Origin: an uncultured Lachnospiraceae bacterium
GTDB lineage: Bacteria > Bacillota > Clostridia > Lachnospirales > Lachnospiraceae
NCBI GenBank assembly: GCA_902780385.1
Contig: CACZFF010000003.1
Span: 1-64,000 of the forward strand
Reading direction: 5' to 3'
Length of the DNA stretch: 64,000 nucleotides
Position numbers and translations under genes: made by a program. Below, piece after piece: positions 17,382 to 24,956 of the stretch (positions are counted from its first letter, which is position 1; the number at the start of each line of letters is the position of its first letter). The notes beneath the pieces were generated by a model that did no database searches, had not been told where the DNA came from, and was given only the letters and a program-made list of their open reading frames with translations.

Positions 17382-17393
17382 CTATGCATAGGT
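17380..17393. promoter_or_regulatory. Operator palindrome O2
   Basis: AACTATGCATAGGT is the same motif as O1 with one arm mismatch. Its centre is 51 bp from O1 and it touches the -35 of the essC promoter. Confidence 0.65.
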
Positions 17394-17500
17394 AGTTATC
17401 GCTGCTTCAGCTGTCTTCTCAGCCGTTTATCTGTGTATTCTTCGCCCTGCGCCATGAGCAGCTGCCCGCAAACTTGTCAAAGAGCTTTCATGCGTAGTTA

Positions 17501-17528
17501 TTGTCAATATCATAAGGTTTTATATACT
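17501..17528 (+). promoter_or_regulatory. Promoter of the XRE regulator
   Basis: TTGTCA (17501-17506) and TATACT (17523-17528) lie 16 bases apart, reading toward the regulator gene. Operator O3 covers the expected start of transcription, so autoregulation is likely. A second TATACT at 17568-17573 could mark another start. Confidence 0.55.
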
Positions 17529-17531
17529 TTT

Positions 17532-17545
17532 ACCTATATATAGGT
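17532..17545. promoter_or_regulatory. Operator palindrome O3
   Basis: ACCTATATATAGGT is a perfect palindrome of the same motif, placed over the start of the regulator's transcript. Confidence 0.7.
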
Positions 17546-17583
17546 AAAATATAGATATTTAATCCCTTATACTGTTAATTATC

Positions 17584-17597
17584 AACTATGCATAGGT
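17584..17597. promoter_or_regulatory. Operator palindrome O4
   Basis: AACTATGCATAGGT is identical to O2 and lies 52 bp beyond O3, so the pair O3-O4 mirrors O1-O2 in spacing. It falls in the regulator's leader region. Confidence 0.65.
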
Positions 17598-17707
17598 AAT
17601 ACAACATCTTCTTCCTGATAAAATTACTGTATCTATGCCATCGTACGGATATGCTGACGATATTGTAATTTGTTCTTGATCGAAAAATCGGAAGGAAAGT
17701 ATTATCT

Positions 17708-17962
17708 ATGCTGTATTCTGAAGTCTATGCCAATAGAATACGGAGTCTATGCAGACAGCATGGGATCACGCTGAACCGACTTGCCACATTGAGCGGCCTG
17801 AAACAGTCCACCATCGACAACATCATTCATGGCAGGAGCAGGAATCCCAAAGCCAAAACCCTCCACAAGATTGCCAATACTTTTAATATGACCCTGAGCG
17901 AGTTTCTTGACTTCCCTGAATTGAACGATTACTACCTTGAGGACGATGATGATCAGACCTGA
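17708..17962 (+). CDS. XRE-family HTH regulator
   Basis: This 84-residue single-domain DNA-binding protein has a Cro/cI-type helix-turn-helix at residues ~8-63: 'RIRSLCRQHGITLNRLATLSG' (shown here as the scaffold), recognition helix 'KQSTIDNIIHGRS', and 'LHKIANTFNMTLSEFLDF'. The tail is acidic (DDDD). The start ATG follows GGAAGGAAAG. It is divergent from the essC operon and separated from it by four copies of one palindrome, so I infer that it binds them and represses both itself and secretion. There is no ligand domain, so the inducing signal is unclear. Confidence 0.85.
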   Translation: MLYSEVYANRIRSLCRQHGITLNRLATLSGLKQSTIDNIIHGRSRNPKAKTLHKIANTFNMTLSEFLDFPELNDYYLEDDDDQT

Positions 17963-18046
17963 TCCGTATTCATACATTCATTCCACTCAACTCCTCTGTA
18001 AAAAGACAATATCCGCATCCTGACACACAAAGGTTACAATATAAAA

Positions 18047-18099
18047 AATGTCAATTTGTTTTAAGCTTTTGGAAAACAAATTGGCATTTTTGTTTTTTT
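18047..18099 (+). terminator. Terminator after the XRE gene
   Basis: Arms AATGTCAATTTGTTTT (18047-18062) and AAAACAAATTGGCATT (18073-18088) pair at 15 of 16 positions, with one G-T pair, and are followed by TTTTGTTTTTTT. The rest of 17963-18319 is AT-rich leader; TATAAT at 18190-18195 may be the -10 of the moxR operon, but I see no good -35. Confidence 0.8.
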
Positions 18100-18319
18100 A
18101 TAGTTATTGGCGGCGTTATCGATCTGCATTTTATTTATTCTGTTTTCACAAAACAAATAAATATGTCAAGAATTGAACACAAATAAATGTATAATTAAGG
18201 ACATGGAGCAGCCTTGCAGGCCGCTCTGCAGACAAAACAGTCTCAGCACACGCCCCATTAATGGCATGTATATTTTAGATTTACCGTAAAAACCAGACAG
18301 TTACCGGAGGAAGCAAGTA

Positions 18320-19321
18320 ATGAATGTGCAGCGCAGTCAGATCACAGAACAGGATTTCTACTTCGCACAGGATGCGATCAGAAAGCTGGCAGACTATTTT
18401 TCGAACCGGGTGGTGGGGCAGAATGCCCTCAAGCACTCTCTCATCGCGTCGATCATCGCCGACGGACATATTCTGATCGAGTCTGTTCCCGGGCTTGCCA
18501 AGACAACAGCCGCCAAAGCGATTTCGGACGCGGTGGACGGCAAGTTCTCCCGTATCCAGTGCACGCCGGACCTTCTGCCCAGTGATATCATCGGCACGCA
18601 GATCTATCATCAGCAGACGGGAAAGTTTGAGACGATCTTCGGACCGGTCTTTGCGAATTTTGTCCTTCTCGATGAAGTAAACCGTTCCAGCGCCAAGACC
18701 CAGAGCGCCATGCTCGAGGCCATGCAGGAGCGTCAGGTCACCATCGGGGGAAATACCTACCGTATGCCTGAGGATATTTTCATTGTCATCGCGACACAGA
18801 ACCCTATCGAGCAGGAAGGTACCTACCCTCTCTCTGAGGCACAGACAGACCGCTTTATGATCAAGGAAAAGATCACCTATCCGTCCGTGAACGAGGAGAT
18901 CGAGATCCTGAACCGGATCGAAAGCGGCGCGATTGAAAGAAAGGTTCCTGCAGTCCTTTCGATCAGGGATATTGACAGGGTACAGGATATCGCGGAACGG
19001 GTCTATGTGGATCCCGTTGTCAAGAAATATATAGCAGATATCGTGAATGCAACCAGAGACCCGGGACGTTATCTGCTGAACAAAGATCTTGCAAAGTATA
19101 TCCGGATCGGAGCCAGCCCCCGTGCGACCATCAATTTCCTCCGGATCGCCAAGGCATCGGCCCTCATGAACGGACGCACCTATGTGTCACCGGACGATAT
19201 AAAACAGATGTGCCATCCGGTGCTGCGCCACAGGATCGGCCTCAATTACGCGGCTGTCGCGGACAATGTACCCGTAGAACAGCTCATTGACGCGATCGTA
19301 AACTCCATACCGACTCCGTAA
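18320..19321 (+). CDS. MoxR-family AAA+ ATPase
   Basis: This 333-residue cytoplasmic ATPase heads a MoxR-DUF58-VWA operon. The Walker A is 'SVPGLAKTTAAKA' (~54-66), the Walker B 'FVLLDEVNRS' (~113-122), the sensor region 'IATQNPIEQEGTYPLSEAQ' (~155-173), and there is a C-terminal lid domain. GGAGGA precedes the ATG. Family members act as chaperone-like remodelers for partner proteins with VWA domains, which are encoded two and three genes downstream. The actual client is not known. Confidence 0.92.
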   Translation: MNVQRSQITEQDFYFAQDAIRKLADYFSNRVVGQNALKHSLIASIIADGHILIESVPGLAKTTAAKAISDAVDGKFSRIQCTPDLLPSDIIGTQIYHQQTGKFETIFGPVFANFVLLDEVNRSSAKTQSAMLEAMQERQVTIGGNTYRMPEDIFIVIATQNPIEQEGTYPLSEAQTDRFMIKEKITYPSVNEEIEILNRIESGAIERKVPAVLSIRDIDRVQDIAERVYVDPVVKKYIADIVNATRDPGRYLLNKDLAKYIRIGASPRATINFLRIAKASALMNGRTYVSPDDIKQMCHPVLRHRIGLNYAAVADNVPVEQLIDAIVNSIPTP

Positions 19322-19371
19322 AGATCAATTAAAACGGGAATCAATAAAAATAATATAGGAGAAACCCGGGA

Positions 19372-19463
19372 ATGTTCTTATGTCTCAAAAAAAGAGACTG
19401 ACAAAAATCCAAAGGATTATCGGAACTTCGAAAAATGAGTATAAATGTAAATATAAATTTTGA
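19372..19463 (+). other. Short upstream ORFs before the DUF58 gene
   Basis: Between moxR and the DUF58 start, an ATG at 19372 behind AGGAGA opens a 9-codon frame (19372-19401). An overlapping ATG at 19380 opens a 27-codon basic frame ('SQKKRLTKIQRIIGTSKNE...') that ends at 19463, inside the start of the DUF58 gene. The DUF58 ATG itself has a weak ribosome site, so these frames might couple translation. I cannot tell whether either peptide is made. Confidence 0.3.
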
Positions 19464-20364
19464 TTATCTGGACAGGGTCCGGAAAATCGCCACTCTCTAT
19501 ACCAAGAGGAAAACATCCGATCTTTTCGACGGCGACTATCATTCCAGGCAGCATGGGCGCAGTCTGGATTTTGATGATCTGCGCGAATATCACTACGGGG
19601 ATGATGTCAGTATGATCGACTGGAAGTCCTCCTCAAGAGTGGGCAGGACGCTGATCCGAAGGTATTTCGCGGACCGGAGACTGAATGTCATCTTTGTCGG
19701 CGACACCGGCAGAAAGATGACGGGTGACACGCCCGCCGGGGAATCCAAGGAGCAGATCGCCCTCATGGCGCTTGGCATTACAGCCTATCTTGTCGGCGAG
19801 CAGGGGGCAACCTATGCCCTCTCCTGCTGCGGACAGGACGGTCAGAGGATCACGCCGTTTTTGACCGGGGCCGGACATCTGGAAGAGCTGATCTACACCT
19901 ATAAGGAATCCATCGAAAATAAAGACTCCTTCGGAAATAAAGACTCCATCGACAGGGGCACTCCCTCCCAGAGCTTCAGAGAGACGCTTCTGAAAACGGC
20001 CTCTTCTTTTTCGCGCCATATGATCATGGTGATCATCACGGACAGGGAGGGACTGGCGGAGATGGACAAGGGGCTGGTAAAGCGCCTGACCTACTACAAT
20101 GATGTCTATGTTTTCTGTATTGAAGATGCTTTTCTGACCTCGGACAACGCATTCGACCTCGATGCGGACCGCTTTGCGGATCCCTTTCTTGCCATCTGCG
20201 AGGATCTGCGTCAGGAAGAGCTGCAGATCAGGACGCAGCTGGAACAGACCGCTGAGAGCGTTCTGACACCCAACCGCATTTTTTTCAAAAAAATCTGCAG
20301 GGAAGAAGAAATCGTCGATGCACTTGTCTGGCTGTTCGGCCGTAGAAGGGGGACGATCACATGA
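19435..20364 (+). CDS. DUF58 domain protein
   Basis: This 309-residue protein has the DUF58 signature 'DFDDLREYHYGDDVSMIDWKSSSR' (abbreviated: REYHYGDD..MIDWK) near residues 43-66, followed by 'TLIRRYFADRRLNVIFVGDTG', a degenerate VWA-like fold. DUF58 proteins work with MoxR ATPases and VWA membrane proteins. There is no membrane helix, so it should be cytoplasmic. Residues ~160-175 carry a hexapeptide repeated in tandem (ENKDSF/GNKDSI), which is an 18-bp duplication in the DNA. The gene overlaps the next start by four bases (ATGA). Confidence 0.88.
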   Translation: MSINVNINFDYLDRVRKIATLYTKRKTSDLFDGDYHSRQHGRSLDFDDLREYHYGDDVSMIDWKSSSRVGRTLIRRYFADRRLNVIFVGDTGRKMTGDTPAGESKEQIALMALGITAYLVGEQGATYALSCCGQDGQRITPFLTGAGHLEELIYTYKESIENKDSFGNKDSIDRGTPSQSFRETLLKTASSFSRHMIMVIITDREGLAEMDKGLVKRLTYYNDVYVFCIEDAFLTSDNAFDLDADRFADPFLAICEDLRQEELQIRTQLEQTAESVLTPNRIFFKKICREEEIVDALVWLFGRRRGTIT

Positions 20365-20825
20365 AATATTCGGTCAATCTTGAGGCTCCCTTCGCTTTTT
20401 CCGCCAGGTGGTACTGGATCGGAGCAGGTTTTCTCCTGCTGGCGGTCCTTGTGACGGCTGCAGTCTATTATATCTTCAGGCATTTATCCCGCACTGACTC
20501 CGCCAGGATGAAATGGCATAGACTGGCGCATAATCGGGAGAAATACCTGAAAAGGATCGATGAGATCGAGGCAGCCTATAAGAAAGGCGATCTGGACACA
20601 AGGGCAGTTGCCCAGCGGATGAGCAAAGAAGTCCGGTCATTTGTCGATGCTGTGACTGGATGGCGGACGGACACCATGGTCTACAATGAGCTCGTCCGCT
20701 TGAACAGACCCGAACTGGCGGAACTGGTGCGGTCTTACTATGAGCCCGAGTTCGCCTACTACTCTGAGGCAGACGCGAAACATGCAATTGAGAGAGGTAA
20801 GGAGCTGATCAGAAAATGGGCATAA
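20361..20825 (+). CDS. Small single-pass membrane protein of the MoxR operon
   Basis: This 154-residue protein has one membrane helix at ~20-42, then a cytoplasmic helical domain rich in charged residues ('LAHNREKYLKRIDEIEAAYKKGDL'). It corresponds in position and layout to the uncharacterised membrane subunit found between DUF58 and VWA genes in such operons. Both ends overlap the neighbours (ATGA at the start, 10 bases at the end), which supports tight translational coupling. Its function is unknown. Confidence 0.8.
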   Translation: MKYSVNLEAPFAFSARWYWIGAGFLLLAVLVTAAVYYIFRHLSRTDSARMKWHRLAHNREKYLKRIDEIEAAYKKGDLDTRAVAQRMSKEVRSFVDAVTGWRTDTMVYNELVRLNRPELAELVRSYYEPEFAYYSEADAKHAIERGKELIRKWA

Positions 20826-22921
20826 ATCTTCGTTACCCCGGGATTTTTCTGTTCGGGGTTCTTATCATCGCGCTCGTATGCCTCGCGGCGTTTCTGCTGA
20901 GGCGAAGGCGCAGAGACCGCATCCGTATCCGGGCTGCCAACACAGACCGTCTGAAGATGCATCCCCTCTATCAGAGAAAGCTTGTGCAGGCGCGTATATT
21001 CCGGATCCTTGCTGCGGCCGGCATCATCCTGGCGCTGGCCGCGTCTGTATTACTTTCATCAAGGCCTTACCGGAGGGATGCAGTCAGGGATCCCGTCACC
21101 CGCAGAGATATCTTTTTGTGTGTCGACCTGTCTTCTTCCAGCTATGCAGGCGTCAAGGACCTCGTGAATGAATTCGGCAGTACCATAGACGGACTTGACG
21201 GGGACCGGATCGGCATCTCCCTTTTCAACACGTCGAGCATTCAATATGTTCCGATGACGGATGACTATGTTTTTGCGCGGGAAAGGCTGGATGCCCTTGC
21301 CGGCTATCTTTCAGCCGAAGAGGAATTCATGGCAGATTACGTGCAGAAGTATGATTCCGTATACGATATCCCGGAATCCGAACGCCCCCGCTACGATGAA
21401 CTGAACCGCATTCTTTCGACTTTTGACGAAGGAATAACCGCGGGCTATGAATTTAAGGGAACAAGTGCGGTCGGCGAGGGACTCGCCTCCTGTCTCTTCA
21501 GCTTCCCGGAGCTGAATAAGGAAAAGAGGACCAGAATCATCCTCTTTGTCACAGACAACCACGAAGAGCTTCTCGAAGACCCGCTGGTGACGCTCGAGGA
21601 ATCGGCAGAAATGTGCTCCCAGGACAAGGTCACTGTCTTCGGGATCTATCCCGCAGGCAGGCAGGCCGCACAAGGCTCTGCCGAAAGCCGGGGATCCGCA
21701 GACAGCAGCACTGCATCGGAAGAAATGAGACGGATGAAATCCGCCGTTGAACTGACCGGGGGAAGCTTCTACGAGACAGGTTCTTCCATCACGGCAGAAC
21801 AGATCCTGGATGATATAGCCTCACAGGCAATCGTCGATACCAATACCGCAGTCGCTTCACTGGATCAGGATACCCCTCTGTTCTGGGTATGCCTCCTGAT
21901 CGCCGGCTTCATCCTCATCGCGGGAACTACACTGTTTTATGTACTGCGCAGAGGCATCCGCAAGGGATCTTTTTCACGCAAGCTGACTGCCGCGGTCCTG
22001 CTCGGACTCATGGCTGTCTCCATCATCGTGATCGCGGTCCGTCCCATGTATCTGAGTCCCTCCGCGGAGATTATGACTCGAAACCTGGATGTCGCATTTG
22101 TCGTCGACACCACGATCAGCATGTGGGCCGAAGACCACAAAATACAGCTTCCGACTCAGCCCGGCAGTGGACTCCCGGGTTCCCGGACAAACAGTTCTGT
22201 CCCGCAGACCCGCATGGACGGAGTAAAAAAAGATATCTACTCGATCATGAACGCACTGCCGGGCAGCAATTTCTCACTGATCAGATTTGACAACGGGGCA
22301 GAGATCATGACGCCCTTCACCCAGGACATCAATGCGGTCTACGACATGGTCAATGATCTGAGCATGCCTGCATACGCGACCGCCAGGGGTTCCACTCTCA
22401 ACACCGCCCATGATGCATTAAAGGCCATACTGGAGTCAGCCGGCCGCAAGGGCAGGAACCGCAAGACCATTGTCTTCATCTTCAGCGACGGTGAGACCAC
22501 GGACGGCTCTGATCTCATGAGCTTTGCGGACCTGAACGGCATGATCGACGATGGTGCGGTGCTGGGCTACGGCACAGCGGAAGGCGGCCAGATGTATTAT
22601 CCGGGAAGAGGATATGTAAAAAATACCACTACCGGGCAAAACGCACTTTCCTGTATTGACGAGAAATCTCTCCGCGCGATCGCAGACGACCTTGATCTGA
22701 CCTACATCAACGAAACCAGGGACGCTCTTTCCCTTGAAGGTCTGAAAGGGACCTCTCTGGGCGGAAGGCTTCGTCTGATCCGCATGATGAGCCGGGATGC
22801 TGCATTCGCGAACGGGGACAGGACCGGCTATGAGGAGACCTACCACTACTTCGCGGCAGCTGCAGGGCTGGTCCTTCTCATCTGGCTGTTCCTGACAATT
22901 TACAGAGGAGGTGTTGCCTGA
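20816..22921 (+). CDS. Membrane protein with two VWA domains (BatA/BatB-like fusion)
   Basis: This 701-residue protein has the layout TM (~7-27), TM (~58-78), a first VWA domain (~95-330) with 'DLSSS' as the metal-site motif, TMs near 358-378 and 388-408, a second VWA domain (~420-665) with 'DTTIS' and 'IFSDGETTDGSD', and a last TM (~682-699). It looks like BatA and BatB joined head to tail, each VWA facing outward between helices. VWA domains bind protein partners through Mg2+. The first MIDAS is canonical (DxSxS) and the second uses Thr. It works presumably with the MoxR and DUF58 proteins on an unknown target. Confidence 0.85.
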   Translation: MGINLRYPGIFLFGVLIIALVCLAAFLLRRRRRDRIRIRAANTDRLKMHPLYQRKLVQARIFRILAAAGIILALAASVLLSSRPYRRDAVRDPVTRRDIFLCVDLSSSSYAGVKDLVNEFGSTIDGLDGDRIGISLFNTSSIQYVPMTDDYVFARERLDALAGYLSAEEEFMADYVQKYDSVYDIPESERPRYDELNRILSTFDEGITAGYEFKGTSAVGEGLASCLFSFPELNKEKRTRIILFVTDNHEELLEDPLVTLEESAEMCSQDKVTVFGIYPAGRQAAQGSAESRGSADSSTASEEMRRMKSAVELTGGSFYETGSSITAEQILDDIASQAIVDTNTAVASLDQDTPLFWVCLLIAGFILIAGTTLFYVLRRGIRKGSFSRKLTAAVLLGLMAVSIIVIAVRPMYLSPSAEIMTRNLDVAFVVDTTISMWAEDHKIQLPTQPGSGLPGSRTNSSVPQTRMDGVKKDIYSIMNALPGSNFSLIRFDNGAEIMTPFTQDINAVYDMVNDLSMPAYATARGSTLNTAHDALKAILESAGRKGRNRKTIVFIFSDGETTDGSDLMSFADLNGMIDDGAVLGYGTAEGGQMYYPGRGYVKNTTTGQNALSCIDEKSLRAIADDLDLTYINETRDALSLEGLKGTSLGGRLRLIRMMSRDAAFANGDRTGYEETYHYFAAAAGLVLLIWLFLTIYRGGVA

Positions 22922-23745
22922 TGGATACAAGATCATCAAACGTCCCGCGTGACCCCTTCCATTCCACCCGGACCATCCTGTACATAACCGCCTGCATTCT
23001 CGCGGCCATAGGTTTTCTCATCCTGTTACGTTCCGTCGGAAATGCAGCCTTTCTCAAAGGTTACGAGAAAGGTAATTATTCAGAGATGCCGGAGGCTTTG
23101 CTCACTCCCCTGCGCTTCGGCGACAATTATGTCATTCCCTACAACCTGGGGAACGCGGCCTATCATAAGGGAGATTATGACAGGGCAGTCTCCTGCTTTC
23201 AGACTGCCCTCGACTCCAACCCTCCCGAATATGACGAGGAATGCAGGATCCGGGTCAACCTTGCCCTCTCACTCTGCCGCACGATCAATTTTGAAGACCT
23301 GGACCGGTCAGACGATGAGGCTGTCTCAAAAGCTGTCCAGACCCTTTATACGGCGAGATCTGTCCTGACAGTGCACGAATGTGCCAGCGAGCCCGTCGGG
23401 AGCAACGACGGCCACTTTGAGGATGCGGACCTCTTAAAACATGACATCGATAAAATGCTGAAAGAACTGCAGGATCCGCCCAAACCCGAGGATAAGCAGA
23501 AAAAGGATAAGGACAGCGATAAGGATCAGAATCAGGACCAGGCCAATAAGGACAGCACAAACCGGAATCAGAATAGTGAAAACGGTGCCGGAAAAGAGGA
23601 ACAGGCCCGCCAGGATCAATTAAGGGAACAGCTCCACCAGCAGAAAAAAGACCTTGAAAACGCAAACGGCGGATCAAGTGATAATGGATATATTTATATC
23701 GAGGGCGGCAGTACGTCCGGCTACGGAGACGGAACATTATGGTAA
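22921..23745 (+). CDS. TPR membrane protein (BatC-like)
   Basis: This 274-residue protein starts with an ATG sharing one base with the previous stop (TGATG). One membrane helix (~20-40) is followed by a TPR region (~45-125) including 'PYNLGNAAYHKGDYDRAVSCFQTAL', then a long hydrophilic tail rich in Lys/Asp/Gln (~175-240) and a Gly-rich end. This matches the TPR component of Bat operons, which probably scaffolds the VWA proteins. The tail has no recognisable fold. Confidence 0.82.
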   Translation: MDTRSSNVPRDPFHSTRTILYITACILAAIGFLILLRSVGNAAFLKGYEKGNYSEMPEALLTPLRFGDNYVIPYNLGNAAYHKGDYDRAVSCFQTALDSNPPEYDEECRIRVNLALSLCRTINFEDLDRSDDEAVSKAVQTLYTARSVLTVHECASEPVGSNDGHFEDADLLKHDIDKMLKELQDPPKPEDKQKKDKDSDKDQNQDQANKDSTNRNQNSENGAGKEEQARQDQLREQLHQQKKDLENANGGSSDNGYIYIEGGSTSGYGDGTLW

Positions 23746-24791
23746 GAATCATTCAAAATTCAAGACTTTCTAAGTGCATATCCGTCTTCCTGACGATAAT
23801 CTGTATGTTCTGTATGATCATGCTTTTATGCGGCTGCAGCAGTAAGGGCTCCCCCTATGATCCGCCCGAACCTGACTATAACGGACGAACGTCCGGCCAG
23901 TCTGACCGCAGGGAGGATAACAGGGAACAGAATGAGCAGTCAGGTCCTGTCATGCATGGTCCCGACCTACCGCCGGAAGGCATCCCTTATGACGAATGGA
24001 AAGGCATCCAATACACTACTGACACCAGCTTTTCCCTCAGAACATACTGGGGTCTCAGATTCGGATGGCATGGAGATAAACTGGCTTCAGACTATGGTCT
24101 GCACCAGGATCCCGAACATATCGAAGATGCTGTACTCGAAATCACCGATGTGAAGGTTGAGCCTGTCGGCGGGGAAATGAAGCTGCGCTCCGGAGGATAT
24201 GTGGATATCACGATCGAGACAAAATGGACCGGGACCATGCGATACACCATTGACCAGGGGGATGAGAATGAACTATATACCCTGCTGGCTTCTTATGGCT
24301 GGGCTGACAATGATCTTCTGCCCTTCGACGCTTATACAGGAACATCTCTGTTAAACTTTTCAGATGATCCGGAAGATGATACCGTCGAAGGGATCAGTTC
24401 CGGAGAAGCCTATGACAGCGGCTTCGCGGAATCGGACGTCACCTGGAAAGGGAGGACCTGGCGGCTCTTTGCCAAATCAGACAAACGCAATGCCAGTACC
24501 CTGAATGAGACCACTGAGCAAAGCGACGGCGTAATCGCTGTCAATAATCCCGGAATCGTATATACAACCTATACAATCCGCGTTCCCGCAGATTACGACG
24601 GTGCCGCCCTGGCACTTGACAAAGATATCGTCGACGAAAAAAGGAACCACATGGATCAATACGGACAATTCCTGAATACTTCCGACCTCTATGCTGACAT
24701 CCTGACAACAGATGCGGGCACAAAACAGACCGCAGACGACTTCTATTTCATAAAGGTTCAGGACCTGATCGAAGCATTTAAAGACAGGTAG
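23739..24791 (+). CDS. Lipoprotein of unknown function
   Basis: This 350-residue protein has a lipoprotein signal: a basic start, a hydrophobic core (~15-30) and lipobox LCGC with Cys33 as the lipid site. The mature part begins with a disordered, acidic stretch (~35-80) and continues as a mixed domain with 'VEPVGGEMKLRSGGYVDITIETKW', which looks like a beta-sandwich. I do not recognise the family. It overlaps the TPR gene by seven bases and is the last gene before the terminator, so it is probably the extracellular partner of the VWA proteins. Confidence 0.8.
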   Translation: MVRIIQNSRLSKCISVFLTIICMFCMIMLLCGCSSKGSPYDPPEPDYNGRTSGQSDRREDNREQNEQSGPVMHGPDLPPEGIPYDEWKGIQYTTDTSFSLRTYWGLRFGWHGDKLASDYGLHQDPEHIEDAVLEITDVKVEPVGGEMKLRSGGYVDITIETKWTGTMRYTIDQGDENELYTLLASYGWADNDLLPFDAYTGTSLLNFSDDPEDDTVEGISSGEAYDSGFAESDVTWKGRTWRLFAKSDKRNASTLNETTEQSDGVIAVNNPGIVYTTYTIRVPADYDGAALALDKDIVDEKRNHMDQYGQFLNTSDLYADILTTDAGTKQTADDFYFIKVQDLIEAFKDR

Positions 24792-24813
24792 ATCCACAGG
24801 CAGATCCAAGAAT

Positions 24814-24845
24814 AAAAAAAATCCGGCCGGAGCCGGATTTTTTTT
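24814..24845 (+). terminator. Strong bidirectional terminator
   Basis: AAAAAAAATCCGGC (24814-24827), loop CGGA, GCCGGATTTTTTTT (24832-24845). The A- and T-runs on both sides allow it to work for the MoxR operon (plus) and for the antiporter operon that ends at 24957 (minus). Confidence 0.85.
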
Positions 24846-24956
24846 ATGACACGTCCCGCGCAATGTATTGCCGGTCGGGGCAGAGGGCGGGGCCGCCTCT
24901 ACCCTATTATGAAAACCACTGTCCGCCAAACGCAGCCGCCCTGATCGGCTTGCTTA

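Noticed and set aside
17747-17977. A 76-codon minus-strand frame
   Set aside because: It is antisense to the XRE regulator and lacks a ribosome site.
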